The notes beneath the pieces were generated by a model. It saw only the letters and a list, made by a program, of their open reading frames with translations. It was not told the DNA's origin and searched no databases. Made by a program: the position numbers and the translations under genes. From Maratus speciosus (taxonomy: Eukaryota; Arthropoda; Arachnida; Araneae; Salticidae), in contig OZ010790.1 in the NCBI GenBank assembly GCA_963932465.1, positions 345,923,087-345,987,086 of the forward strand: a stretch of DNA of 64,000 nucleotides, in the 5' to 3' direction. Below, in pieces: positions 45,870 through 60,600 of the stretch. Each line of letters starts with the position of its first letter. Position 1 is the first letter of the stretch.

Positions 45870-46816
45870 ACTAATTGGATGTGCCAATACCAAAACTTCC
45901 TGCTATCTCATACATCTTGATGTTTCAAAAAGTATTTACACATGTTAATACTTCAATATTATTAGTTCAATACTATACTATCTTTAATTTTCATCTTAAA
46001 TTTCTGCTTAAGTCAATTAATGGAATAAATACGAGTTATCATGGTATTTAATAAAATCAATATTTTCCTTTATTCTGTTGTACTTCAGCTGCTTGCGAAT
46101 AGCTGGTTTACCGTCCTCGTCGCTGCATGAACCGTCGATGTACAACTGAACTACACTGTTAAAAATTTGCAGCATTCTGGCAGGTCATTTGACCGTTTTT
46201 TTTCCGAAAACGCTTACACAACCGTAATTTTAACACTATTCTGACCATATTATTGGCCATTTTATGGTCAGAATATATTTAAATTATGGTTATGAAACCG
46301 TTTTTTCAAAAAACGGTCGAATGACCTGCTAGAATGCTGCAAAATTTTTAACAGTGTATGAAATTCGAGAAAATTACACAAAAGTCGCTATTACAGCGCT
46401 CCCTTCCGGCAGAATATTTCCAAATTCACTTGGGACCTACTTTTCATAGCCGAAAACATATATGCGAAGTTTGGTTCAATTGTATGCATAACTTCATACA
46501 TTTTTTGAATGTACGATAATGAAAATGACACAAAAACAGCTAAATCAGCGCCCTTTTCGGCGGAATATTTGAAAATTCAAGGAGGGCCTGCTTGCCCAGC
46601 AGCCAAAAACATACATATGAAATTTGGATTAATTCTATGCATAACTTCATACACTTCTGGATGGTACAATGGCGTCACACGGACAGACAGACATTTTGTA
46701 TAAAAATATGTTTGGGGGATCTCTGAGACATACAACGTGCAAATACGTCAAAAACCGGAAGTCGAAAAGAAAATTCGATTAATATATTTTCTTCTGTTAT
46801 AGATAGAAGAAAGTAA
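45870..46816 (+). mobile_element. HINE-like element family A, copy 4
   Basis: Starts ACTAATTGGATGTGCCAATA, contains the GCGAATAGCTGG body, two to three ~150-bp units (TCGCTATTACAGCGCTCCCT; ATGCATAACTTCATACA), then CGGACAGACAGACATT (about 46679) and the hairpin TTTTCTTCT..AGAAGAAAG with an A tail (about 46787-46820). It is interrupted by a 203-bp TA MITE. Shorter array than copies 1 and 2. Confidence 0.65.
46154..46356. mobile_element. Palindromic TA MITE inside HINE copy 4
   Basis: Flanked by TA (46152-46153 and 46357-46358). Arms CACTGTTAAAAATTTGCAGC.. and complement pair over more than 60 bp, including AGGTCATTTGACCGTTTTTT. The centre is also self-complementary (CTGACCAT..ATGGTCAG). The interrupted host agrees with other copies when the insert is ignored. 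Confidence 0.8.
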
Positions 46817-46824
46817 AAAAAAAA

Positions 46825-47611
46825 AAACTCCCTGCCGGCTCGGGCCTACAGGCGGAGGTAGATTTCGATGTTAAGTACTAAATTCTGCAACAAAACTTAA
46901 ATCAAGATTAGAGATAAAACCCAGTTTCTTCACAAAGAGCGAGCTGTAGGGAGCTAAACTTTTTGTGAAAATTGTAATATACAAGAATACACACACACAT
47001 ATATATGGGATAGGTTTAAAAAATGGCTACAAAAAATTCAGAGAACCTTAAAGTGTTAAAATATGTTAATATTTCCATAGTCGGGTTTTTATCATGTTTT
47101 GATACGTTTCTTCAAACTTACATGGCGTTACATATTCACCTGCTGAGGTCCATTATATTTCCAATATGACGCAATATACATATTTTTTTAATTCGTCAAA
47201 CTATTTATTTTGAGTTTTCATGCTGAAATCTTGCTCTAGGAAATTTATGACGTAATATTCAATTTGTTTTCAATTTGTCAAACTATTTAATTTTACACGT
47301 GAAAATTTTGCAAAAGAAAAGTAATTGTTGTGGTGAGAATTTTATTATTTGTTTTTTTTTTAATTGTTGGCAACAGCTATAACGAAAAACTTTTATTTTT
47401 CTCCTGCCATTGTTGTGTAAGAGCTGGTTTTATCAGAATCATGTTAAGACAGTATTCAATATTTTGAACCCTCCCCATTTCCACCCTCTTGGGCCGATTT
47501 CGCCCATTTTCAATCCCCGCCGAGATATTAGCCATCTCAAAGTTGTTGGCGAGTTTGAAATCTTCAAACTCGCATAATTGCGATTTTTATCGTGCGGACA
47601 AAATTTAGTAC

Positions 47612-47666
<55 letters not shown>

Positions 47667-48490
47667 TTTTAGGTGGGGGGTGGTTTTGGATTCCTGGGGT
47701 CCTATAATGAAAAGTTATGAAGGAATTTTTCAAAAGTCGCACCATGGTAACGATTGCAATAGGTAGTATTTCTTACGAAATCTACCTAAAAAAAAAAAAG
47801 TGTTAGGGATATCGCACTAAAAAATATTTAAGTGTGCATATCTTGAATAAATATTTACTTTTCCATGACTTCATTCTTATCGTTATTTCGTGACTCGTAT
47901 GCTTGGTAAATTTTTATGATAATAAATATTCAGGAGGCTTGCATACTTAAAAATAACTAACTTTTGTAGTTATCGATTTTCAAAACTAACTTTAAGTTGA
48001 GAGTTAAGAGTGATATAAAAATAAATGATGAAAATGTATGAAATTTTTTTAAATTTACATTTTCTTTAAACATGAAGTGACTAATTATCATTTTATGAAT
48101 AATTCAGTAATTTCGTGGACATTTCAGTAATCCTTAGTTATTTATGATAATACGTGTTCAAGATATTACCTGCCTATATTGTTAACTTTAATAAGCGGAA
48201 TGAATACAGCAAAGTACGTTGTGTGTTGTCCGCTGTTAAAAGAAAAAAAATATTCTTGTTTTTTAATTTTGTAAGATTTACATTAGCTTTAAATGAAGTA
48301 AAGTTACGCACCATAAGTTCAATAACAAATAGCATTTTTAAAAATTACATGAAATTCTATAGAACGAGTTTATTAAGATATCTATTTTTTTAATGTAATG
48401 TTCAATTATTTTATTTATGTAAGTTTACGAAATTATAGTTACTCAAAATGAATCACATGGTTTGATTCTTTTTCTTTTCTTTTTTTTTTT
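46825..48490. other. Upstream flank of the receptor gene
   Basis: Contains a (TA)n microsatellite at about 47624-47661, a GCGAGTTTGAA/TTCAAACTCGC hairpin at about 47549-47574 and A runs. No exon was recognised. The promoter or a 5' non-coding exon of the receptor could be here, but I cannot point to it. Confidence 0.35.
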
Positions 48491-48496
48491 TTTTAG

Positions 48497-48681
48497 GAAC
48501 TTTTGTTTGGCTTGATACGCGCTGTTTTTACCTAACAGAAAAAAGGACAGAGGCGAAAACAGCAACACTTAAATTTAATTATTTGTCGTGTCAAGATGAC
48601 TTCAACAGGTATGCAGAGGTGTGGAGCTGTGTTGCCTATTGCCCTTTTTTTACTTTTCTTGAAACTCGAGACTTCAAAAAG
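48497..48681 (+). CDS. Receptor exon 1: 5' leader, start codon and signal peptide
   Basis: A long polypyrimidine tract with AG at 48495-48496 could be the acceptor for an exon that begins as 5' UTR. The ATG at 48596 opens MTSTGMQRCGAV followed by a hydrophobic core LPIALFLLFLKLET, a classic secretory signal. Donor AAAAG|GTAAGA follows 48681; coding length 86 bases, phase 2. An internal Met at codon 6 is an alternative start, but the first ATG keeps the same frame and signal. Confidence 0.7.
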
Positions 48682-51600
48682 GTAAGACAAGTGTATTTAA
48701 TTATTTTGCAAATTAAAAACTTTGTGGGTTCGGCTTAAATTTGATATAGTTTTGAACCGATTTATTATTTTTTTATTATCATTTTACCTTTTAAAAAAAA
48801 GGCAAAAAGCCGCGAAACTTCAGTGATACATCGTCGTTATGATGCGCTATGTTTTTGTTACTCCTGTTTTTTATCTGTTTTTTTAAACACAGATCAGAGA
48901 GTAGGGGTATTTTCTAGCGCATGCGTATTCATTCAATACCTCGTCGACCAGCGCTGAAGATGTATAGTCTAGGCAATGGAGACCGTATAGGGACTCTACC
49001 TAGCAAAATTAATGGTAGTACTGGAAATCGGCTTTCTAGATGTTTTTTGGGTCGCTGAATCCGAATTTGTAACTTCCCACCAAAATTTCCCCCGGCAACC
49101 CCCCCAAATTTTGGTGAAAAGCCCCCCAAAAAAGGTTTTTATTAAAAAATTCCATTTTTTTTATTGTTTTAGCCCTCACCCTCCCCGTTCATCCTAATTC
49201 ATAATGTCATATATACTATTTGTTGCAAATTTTGTCTAGTTTCTGAATTTCGTAATGATTTTCCCCTAAAACAATAAGAAATTTAAGTTAAAAACAACTA
49301 TTTGGGGGGGGGGGGTTCGGGGGGGGAGGGAAATTTTGGGGGTAAGTTAAAAATTCGGATTCAGCGACCCAAAAATCTTAAAGTAAACCGTATAGAGAAA
49401 GTTCGGAGGGGAGATGGGAGGGCGAATGTAAACGTGTGAGTGGTTAAGTGGAATTGCGCAACTTAGTTTACGCAGCACCGCGCGCATGTTCCGAGGCAGA
49501 TCCCCCCTTCCCCTTCATCCTAAGTAATAATGTCATATATCTAATTTGTTGGAAATTTTGTCTACTTTCTGAATTTCTAGATACTTTTTCTCTAAAACAA
49601 TAAAAAAATGGAATTTTTTAATAAAAACCTTTTTGGGGGAGCTTTTTACCAAAATTTGGGGAGGTTGACGGGGAAAATTTTGGTGGGATGTTACAAATTC
49701 GGCTTCAACGACCCAAAAAACATCTAGAAAGCCAATTTCCAGTACTACTATTAATTTTGCTAGGTAAAATTCCCTATTGCCTGGACTAGTAGGGTATTGG
49801 TATTTTATCTACAAAGTCCCTAGTAGCCCCTAGTCAAAGGTATTTTATCCCTAGTGTATATATATAGCTTTCTTGAGAAAGAGAGGGTATACGGTGTTCC
49901 TTAAAAAAATCCAGATGTATACGGCGTATACCCCCGTATACCCTCCACTACATCCCTGGTAATAACTGGTCGCAAAACACCTTCACAATAATAATAATAA
50001 TAATAAAAATACATAAATAAAAAATAACTGTCAATTCTATGGAATTCCGTGAATTACAGTTTGTGCATGTTTGTGAGAGTTTGATCATTTTGTTTTGAGA
50101 TTATAAGTTCAGTAAATATATTTGTAGATAATTTTTAAAAATTTATTTTATCATTTAAAGAATCATTTTATAATAGCTGATAAATCATTTGATAAAATTT
50201 GAATCATAAGATATTATTTGAGCGTGCCTAATTTAATTGAAATAAATTTTAAATACGTATTTTATTTTAACAATTTATTGTAAAGTTAAAAAAAATCTTT
50301 AGTTTGGATTTGAAATAAGCAGTCGTTTAATGTTAGGTTTAGTGAACACCGGACTTAAAGACAAAAAATCTATGTCTGACCGTTTGGGTAGGTTTTTCTT
50401 TTCCCTGCAGGCATTCCTAACAGAGCATTTTTCATAAGCTTTATCATGGGTGTGATGGTGAGGATTAAAAAAAAAAAATTGAACGATTCTTCGCTTTTTT
50501 CTTATTAAATGATGTGTGGAGAATGCGGCAGATCCATGTTGATGATAGAATGTAACGATGAATTAGATTGTCGAGTGTAATACTACGGGAGAGGTGGATT
50601 AACACAATTCTAAATTATCCTTTTTTTTAATCATAATAGATAGATTTTGAAAATTATAAAAAAAAAAATAGTTTGAAATTTACTCCATCTTCATTTGCTG
50701 TTTCAAATTATTTTCTTCAGATTTTGTAAGATTTTTTGCTAACAAAGTAGAAAAATATGTATTTTAGCAATCGCGGCATTACACAATTTCAGGCATTTTT
50801 GTGATTCCTGTGCAAGGAAATTCCTACGCGTCCAGTGATTATTTATTTATTTATTTATTGATAGCACACATACATCCGCTTAGTGATCGCAGCTTTACCT
50901 AACTTCACGCTGTTTCGAGATTCCTACGCGACGTGGTTGCTGCATTCAGTGACGTTTTATTTTGCTGTTGTTTTTCTAGGCGCGAAGTGTACATATATGC
51001 GTTTTAGTACGTTTGGAAAGGCATGTTTTTCTTTATAAACACATACATTAAAAAGTAGAGAAAAAATAAAAATTTTGTTATGAAATTATTAAAATATATC
51101 GTGAAGAACAAAATGTATCACTATATTGGGTAAAAAGATTGAAATCGGATTCCTTTCACGAATGTAATAAAAAATGCCTAAAAAAATGGAAAAACGCTAA
51201 AAATTGCATAAAATGTCTCCGAAAAATTCAAAATTAGCAGAAAACAAATTGTACTATATATTGGACTAAAAGACTGAAAATGGATTCCTTTTACGAATGT
51301 CAAAAAATCGTCTCGAAACTTGAAAAAATTAAATAAATATCATAAAAAAACTGAAAAAAAATTTAAAAATGTCTATGAATTCAGAGTAAGCTTTTTTGAA
51401 AACAAGACAAAATTTATTATCATCATATGTATTACATGGCAAGATGCCCTAAAAGCGTCTGTCTGCATGCCTCGGCTAATTTGAAAAACTACCAGATAGA
51501 TTTTTTTCCGAGTTTACACCATTGGATACAGAAAATTCCAGTGGTCATTTGTATTTATAACATACCGATATAACCATGATTTTTGAAAATAAAATTTAGT

Positions 51601-54600
51601 ATTTTATTCTTATTTTGCACGAAAAGTTGCCATTGCTTATTTTTTGGTGACCATTATCGTTACTAAAAGAATTGAAAAGGTTATATCAGTTAGAAAATAA
51701 TGCAAATACCTCGAAAAGTAAAACAAAAAAATTACTGATTTTATTTAAAATAAAAAAGAAACACGTTTTAATGAAAGTATTATAAAATGAAAAGATTTAA
51801 TTTAAACATGAAAGGAATATCGTACTGCTTAAAAAAATTTTCAATGTGAAAGATTGCAATTTCAACAATATTTTGAGATTTATTATTTGCGTCAAGTTAA
51901 AAAAAAATGCATCCGAAATTTTGATTAGATAAAATCTAAGTGACAATTTTGTTTTAGATTCTTTCTTTTTCTTTCATTTTTTTTATCTAACTCCCCACCA
52001 TTTGACTTACTTAGGAGAAACTAGGACTTGTAACTGTAAAAATGACTGTACTTGAGAGTAACATGGTATTCGTTTATTTGCAATTTGGATTGTACTTTTG
52101 TCGTCAAATTATGCGATTCAAAAATGCATAAGCCTCACATCAGTCCCAGAGATGTTCGCAATAATGGTGTTTATTTAAGTGTACGAGAGCATTTTTGGAG
52201 TAAATTTTTACATTCAAATGTAAGTTATACATACAACAGTTTATATTGAAAAAGTGGAGTCAAATATTTAAATTTTAGTGTACATGTCTAACACGCATAC
52301 ACATATTCTAAAATCATTTAATTTCAGACATTTAAATTTTTTAAACCATGCTTTGCTACAGAAACTTGCCGGTTTGTTTTACTCAAGCATGATTATAGCC
52401 TCGAAAAAAAAATAACGAATATTGTCCATTCTTTACTTTAATTGTTTTAAATATATCGCCAATTTCACAAATGGAAACATTAATTTTTTAAAAAATTAGA
52501 AACTATTAAGGAGATTTATGCAATTATGCGTTATTACTATCACAAAAATCAACATTTTGCAATAAAAATGCTTTCTGAAATAAATAAATAAATATTCGAT
52601 ATTCTTCTTAATTCGTCAATTTTTTTTTTTCTTGCATATCTTCTCTTCTTTTAGGAAGATTTAAAAAAAATATTTGACTAATGTTCCGTAATCGGGTCAT
52701 CTGCCGATTGGTGTTTTTACTGTATTGTTCGAAGTTTCGTTTATGTTTAAAGGAGACACTGGACGGTGAATCCGATTACAGAAGGTTACACTGATTTTGT
52801 AATTAGCGATTACTAAATTTAGGGTTTTGCATTATGAAGCAAACGAAGGAAAGCAGATTTACTATTTATATATTTTTCAACTGCAGTTATTTTACTATCA
52901 CCAAAAAAGAAATACTTGCAATGTACGTTAAAAGCTTTTCAATGCAAATGGTGTTAAATTAAACAATATTTGTCGATTTATTGTTTTAGCTCAAATAAGA
53001 TTTAAAAAAAAAGTACCAGCAATTCTGATTTGATAAAACTTCGATCATTTTAAAGCATTTTGGCTGACACACAGCTATAGCAGCTAAACTTAATGACAAA
53101 TTACACTGTACAACAGTGGTTTCGTCCTAGAACTAAAATTAGTTGATTCTAGATCAGTTTTTGGCGCTGATTTCGAATATGCTTTCCGTTTATCTCTAGG
53201 TGATCCAGGTTTTGAGAAATTTGCATATTTAAATTTATGCAAATTTAAGCTTTTTTGTGCTATTTTATGCAAATTTTACATACAATATATGTCACATCTA
53301 ATTACATTTTCTAGATAATGACTACTAGACTATTTGCTTCAGATAAATGTCACGATTTGCATATTCTTAACATTTATTTATCAGTTATTAAGCCTAATTT
53401 GCATATTTTTCAATGGTGTAATGTTTACATCACTATCAACTTTAAAATAGTTGCTACAGAATTGATATAATGTTTTTCTAGACTAGATTTTTATGTTGAT
53501 TTCAAATCTGCAGTCTGTTTTCTTATGTCATGTCTAGTTTTTGAGTAAGATGAATTTCTACTTTTGCACGGCATTAACACAGGTTTGATATAAGATGCTT
53601 TTTAGGGGTGTGTAATTCATTGACAAGAAGATGAACAGGGTCAGATTCATGCCAGAGACATAAACAAAAATTTATATAATCGAAAAAAAAATAAGTAGTA
53701 GAATCTATCCTAACTAGTTGAAGTGTACCATAAAAAGCGATTTCTGGCTTTTTTGACCAAAAAATAAATTTCACTTTTTTCAAAAACTAGACGTGATAGA
53801 AGAAAACAGAAACAGGATTTGAAATCAGCTCAAAAAACTGGTTTAGAAACATATTAGCGTACTCGTGCGCCAATATTTGAACGTCAAAAAACGTTATTAG
53901 AAAAACATGAAAAATATGAAAATTAGGTACAATATTTCACAGTCACATGTCAGTATAATCTCAGAAACAACATTTTTGTGAAGTAAATTAGGTAATAATC
54001 ATAACATAAAACAAAAAACCCTGTCTGATATTGCTTTATACCTTATATTTGCAAATAATTGTATAAAATTTACTAAATTTGCATAAATTGAAATATGCAA
54101 ATATCTCTCAAATTTGACGTGCTGGAGTAAATCTAAAACTAGATTCGGAATAATCACAAAAAAACCGCATAAAAAACAACTAATTTCTGTTTTAGGACAG
54201 AGCTAAAGTTCAAATTTGTTGACCAGTGTTATCGATTATTTTTATTATAAGGCAACAGACTGAAGAATAATTTAATCTTGAATATAAAGAATATTACAAG
54301 TGTATTTGAGGACGTGAGTTTCAAAACTCGCCTTATCCAGAAAATCAAATTTTGGGAAATCGTGAAAAACCTTTAACTGTATCCATTGACTTTCATTGTA
54401 AACCAAAATTTTACATTGTCTGAAATACAGGATAAAACTTGACTTTTTGCAGATTGTTGTGTTTTTTCGGTGCAGATTTACCAGTAGAACAGGTTGATAG
54501 AGACAACACGATTTTTTAAATTTTGGATAAGGCGAGTTTTCAAACTCACGTCCTCATTTATTTATCCGTGTAATTATGCTTATTAGAAAAATGAAAGGAC

Positions 54601-57600
54601 TGTTCAAGTATTCACCAAGAAGATTGTTACTAAAAATTTTGCATAATTAACTTTATTTATTAATGCCAGTTCTATATAAGGTATGAGCTTTGTTAGTGAA
54701 AGACCTATAATTGAGAGAACAGCAATTTGCCATTATTTAACTGAACGTAGTTTGGCACGTAATTAACTTCGTTTTATAACTAACAATGGTACATTTGTAA
54801 CCATATACAAGCACTTCTATCACAATATACTCCAAGCACTTCTAATGTTTGACGTCAAAGTTGGCTATGGTCCCGATTAGAGAAATTTAGGAAGATTTTA
54901 TTTTATGCAAACTATAAGTTTCATTTTCTTGCAGAATTTAGATTTTTTACCAGGTTATGGTTGCAACTGGTCTATAAAATGAAGAAACAGTGAAAATGAC
55001 GTCATTTTAATTTTATTCAAATAATTCAGCTTTTAAAATCCACTTTTTTATGCAAAACTTTTAAAAACTGTGCTTTGTGCAAATAATTTATTACAACTTT
55101 GACAGTATATTCTCTGCCGGAATACAAAGATAAAAAACCGTAGTAGACCTGGCAGAAGAGAGCATATATTACGAAATATAACGTAACATAAAGTGAGATT
55201 GCATTTAAGCTACAGGAATCACACATAGCGTCAAGTTGAGAGGCCTGGAGTTCAAGAACTATTAAACGAAAATGAATCACCTGAGCTTTATTAAAGTTCA
55301 ATGTCTATCTCTGTAATGACCTCTAATTCAGTACTGTGGAGACTGGAGGACATTTTAATTCCTGTTGCCATAACGGTCTCATTTCCTTATCAAACTTCCC
55401 AAATTTTGTCCAAATTTAAGGCGCATACGATAATATAATAGAGCAATTGGCGTTTGGATAGTTTATAGCAATGCGGCTGGACATTCCAGGTGAATGTCCA
55501 TATTGCTTTAAAAGACAAGGTCAAATCCATCATCTCGTTTGATTCAAGGTTTGTTTGGAAAAATGGGCCAGCGCAGCTGGCATAGCCTGCTAGTTTTCGG
55601 CTAAAAGTTTGAAGCAGGATTTCTTTTATTAATGTGGAACAATCACTACGAAACGCGAAAAAACTCTAAGAATAGCAAGAAAAAAACTGACTGGTACAAT
55701 CTTAGCAAATCTTCTAGCTTCGAACGAAACGGTCTCTTTAGAAAACGACGCATATACAAACTTCTACCTTTATTATTACTGATAATAAGATACAAGATTG
55801 ATAATAAGATTTTCTTCTCATTTTAGTGACTCCTATTCTGAATTATGCACAAGCTTCTTGTCCAAGGATTATAAACTATATGAACCCCCAAACAAAGGTA
55901 ATATTGATAATTATGGGCTTAAAGTGTATTTTTCATTTTGAATTATTTTATATCTTGTTCTAACTCTTTCCAGATAAATGAATGTCATATTCAATATTCA
56001 CTCTAAAAAAATAGAAAAAACACCAAATTAACTTAGTTGTAAATAGTAAATGAATAATATTTGATAAAATTTAAGCGTTATCTATTTCTATAAGGCATTA
56101 GTTTTCTACATCTATTTCAGTACTATACATAAATCATTCGCAAATTATTATAGTCTAGCAGCTAGTGGCGTGTTTCACATCGATAGTTCACCGATGGTCA
56201 TATTTTTATATGACAGATATCATATTGCAAATGAGCAAAGTGATAGTCAGCTTGCACATTAACAAGAAGTGTCAGATCAGATGGGAATTTAAACATGGTT
56301 GACGTCGGAAGGGCGGTGGGTGCGTCGTTGTCAGCTGTTATATGCAAAACATAAAGGCCATAAACTATATTTCTATACATTTTTACCAGTTCATCTTTTA
56401 GTTCTTTCTGAGTGCTTCTTTAACTTTCCACTAGAAGGCACCGTTCACACTGCGTACTCTGTGGCGATGTCTGTGTTTTAGCCACCGCCCCCTGAATACT
56501 AGGCCTGAGCGCTGAAACAAAAATGGCGGCTGACGAAGGCGGATTTTTTTAAACGTATATACCCCCCCCCCCCTTAAATTTAGACACCAGTATTTTATAA
56601 CAGGTTTATTTGACTTGAATAATCTCAGAAAAAGAAGCGGAAAAGGCTTGAAAAAACTATTGGTACCAAAATTCAAGGGGACGTACACATACTGAAAAAA
56701 ATCTGCCTTGGGCAAGGAGGATGAGGATGGCCACCCAGGGAAACCCAGCAAATGCTTTAGAGTTTTAGTGCAGTCCCTGGGGGAAGTCTGCCTTGGGCAA
56801 CCGCAATTTTTGTGTCAGCGCTCAGGGTTAGTATTCAGGGGGCGCATAGCACGACATAGCTGAAGACACCCCCCCCCCTTCCTGACGTCAACTGCTATAT
56901 ACAAAACATAAAGTCCATAAAATATCTTTTTATACATTTTTACCATCTCATCTCTTAGTTACTTCTGAGTGGTTCATTAACTTTCCACCGGAAGGCACCG
57001 TTCTCACGCTGTGTACGCTGTGGCGATCTCTGTGTCCCAGCATAGCAAAACACACACAAGCATATATAGAATATATATAGCATGTGTTTGTGTGTAATGG
57101 GCTAATAATTTACTAGATGTAAAGAGAACACAACTTTTCTGGAAATCAGAAAGCACCTTATAGCTTCTTAACATTTTTGGTACAAAAGGTTTGTTTCTAC
57201 CACTTTTTAGTCGTTTTGACAATACTTGAAGTAAAATATTTAAATAACATAACGAGTAAATGATTAAAATTTTATTATAAAATAAAATTTTAAACAACTT
57301 TTTATACCTTATTTCATTTATTATTTTAGATCATCCCGTAAATGTTTATAGCTATCTTCAAATTCAGAACATAGGAGAAATTAATGAGGAAAGTATGGTA
57401 AAGGAATGCTAAGATATTTATTTATTATTATATCAATATTTTCATTAAAATGTATGCATAAAATTGATATTTGCATATCTCTAGTGTGTATATTGTTAAT
57501 GTAATAATAATAAGGGATTTATTATAATTATTATTATCAACATTATTATTATAGACATTTCTGTATAATATTTAGAAACAAAGCTATATTAGAGTCCTGG

Positions 57601-60600
57601 GCAGATCAGCTTATACCAGACCCGAAAACGTCAAAAAACAAGAAAGAAAAATGACGCATCGAGCATAGATAATGAAACTCTTTCTTACACTTCTAAAATA
57701 CTGTAACAAAACCTCACTATTTAATAAGATAAAAGAATACATCTAAATAAATAATTTAGAAAACGCATAACACAGTTAAACATCCAATTTCAGCGATTAG
57801 CGCCCACAGTCGATAAGATCCTTCATTCGAATTCTTTTTAGCAGTCCCGTATATGACCTATAGACTTTTTACACTCCACTGGTTTGATAAAATTTAATTG
57901 AGCTATACAAAGCAAAAAAAAAAAAAAAAATTGCATTTTCCGCCCATATATGGTAATCTGAAATATTTTGTAAAGCCCTGTATATGATCTATAGATTTTT
58001 ATACACACCACATATTAAGCTAAAATATAATTCAGTTAAGAAATGCATAACTCAACTAAAATCTCACTTCTAGTAATTAACATTCATAGACGCCAATATA
58101 ATTTTTTTTCACAGCTCTGTGTATGAATTTATTTATATACAAGCACATCTTAATATATACTAACTAAATATAATTAAGCTGGAAAATGCATAATACAATT
58201 AAATAAAAAAGTAAAGTGCCCAGTTGAACTGATGGCATTGAGTTCACAGGTTATTCACACTAATTGTATTTTATACTCTTATTTCAAAGAATAATGCCCC
58301 TCGAAAAATAAATTAAGGGAAGGGGATTAGCCTCCCCCTTTCCCCTCTTTATACTTAAACAATGAGCCTCCAAATGTCATCAGGGAAGCGCCTTATCGAA
58401 ATAAATCGGAATACGAAATTTGAAGCAAATCGGATAGAAAAACCAATTTATCTAAATTAAGGGGGGGTATAAGCCCCCCGTTGCTCCCTTTATACTTAAC
58501 CAATGAACCTCCAAATCTAATCACGGAAGCGTCTTATCAGAATTAACCAGTATACAAAATTCGAAGTAAATCTGATAATTCTGCATGAAAAACCCATTTA
58601 TCTAAGTTAAGGGGGGTTGCCACCCCCTTTATATTTAATCAATGAACCCTCAAAACTAATCAGTGAAGCGCCTTATCAGAATGAACCTGGAAAATTTTTT
58701 GAAGCAAATCCGATATTTCTATCAAGAGTTATCGCGTTACGTACATACGTACATACAGAACCTGCGGGCACATTAGCTCTCAGGCTTTGATAGCCTGTGA
58801 GCGAAAAACATCTCTAAGCAATTCACACACATTGGCAGTAATACTTGCGAATTTTTTTGCACATTCTTTCCCTGTACATATATGAACTATAGAATTTATA
58901 CTCACCATGTAATGTACTAAAATTTGATTAAGTTTTAAAACGCTTACTGCATCTGAAAACGCATTTCCGGCGGTTATCGCTTAAAGTTAGTACTGTAACC
59001 GAATTCTCTTTTGTGTCCCTGTAAATGAACAAATAAATGCTATGCACTCCATACACTACAGCAAGCACCTATTTCACCTCAAAAATGTACAACTTTATTA
59101 CGTTTGAAATAGTGCAATATTTAAACAAGAACGACAAATCATGCGTACAGCATGCGTTATGAAACACTTTTCAATATATTCAGATTTCTATAACAAAACT
59201 TCATAGTTTATTAAGGTGAAAGATGATGTCTAAATGAAGAATTTGGAAAGTCCATTACGCATTTAATTTCTGCTATTACCATGAATAATCGTTAAAATAT
59301 ACGATTTTTTTTACATAGCTGTGTATATGATCTTCAGATATGCATGCATACTGCATCGTATGCTAAAAGTTAGTTCAGTTAAACGGATAGCACAGTTGAA
59401 AATTTCCACTCAGTAATTGCTGCAAATAAACGGATGTTGTTGGGACTTTTGTACGACCTTGTATATCATCATACGATTTACACACACCAAGTAGTATTTA
59501 AAAAATAGTTAAATTTAAAAACGCATACTACAACGGAAAATGCACTTCCAGCAATTATTGTTCGTATTCGTCAATAGTTCAATTACTGCTCATTTTCTTT
59601 AACAGCCAAATTCTTTTGCATCTCCCTGTAAATGAACAACAAGTTCTATGCACACCATATTCTGTAATAAGAACCTTGTAGTAGTACACTTCAGTGATGT
59701 ATATCAATTTCAATATGTTTAAAATAATGTAATATCATTAAAATACACAGCAAACGATTTTTTCCCATAAACCATAATGTAGCGGATTTCTGTTGAGTTG
59801 TCCTGTAAATGAACCGATAATGTTATATACTTCCTCTTCAATACCTAATATGTCATAGTGATACCCAATAACATCTATCAATTTCACAGCAATTGGACTA
59901 TATTTACGCGAGTAAGGGCGCGGGCAGACAGGCGGACAGACAGACAAACCGAATTCGTAAACACATTTCAACTATGTTGGAAAGTGTTAAAAATATACTA
60001 CACATGGTTTTTCCCTAGCGGTCATAATGTAACGGAATTCTTTTTTGTGTCACGTGAATAATAAGTACCATCCATTCCATCTTCTACACTACAGAACGAA
60101 TGTTGCATTGCAACTCAATAATGTACATCAATTTCAGTATGTTTGAGATGTGTAACTTTATTAAAATTCGCTGTGAACGATTTTTACAAAGTTTTATTTA
60201 ACTCGATTTGAATGTACGAGATCTGTCTGATAACTATCCGACCTTAATATTGAATTTCCCCCTCGCATTACAGTGAGCCAGTCGTTGCCTGCTGGCCACC
60301 GAGTAAGGTGCTGTCATGCGTGTTTGTTGGATTTTTATTTCTCTCAAGATCAGTGAACGACTTGAGAAAAGGTACTGCATCAAATTTTGCCAAAGATTGG
60401 TGATCCTCCAAGCGAAATAATTCGTAAGATTCATGAATGCTACAGCTCATTCCTCGCACCTGATTCAGAATTTCTTTGTGAAACACGGAATTCCAGTCTT
60501 TCGCCAACCTCTCTACAATCCAGATACGACTCCTTGCGACTTCTGGTTGTTTCCGAAATTGAAGGCGCCATTGAAAGGATCCCGTTTTAAGAGTAGAGTT

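Noticed and set aside
52052..52249. Possible additional receptor exon
   Set aside because: No acceptor/donor pair in a compatible phase and no Cys-loop motif; exons 1-4 already join in phase without it.
55632..55826. 64-codon frame just upstream of exon 2
   Set aside because: It runs into the exon 2 acceptor polypyrimidine tract; basic, low-complexity intron sequence.
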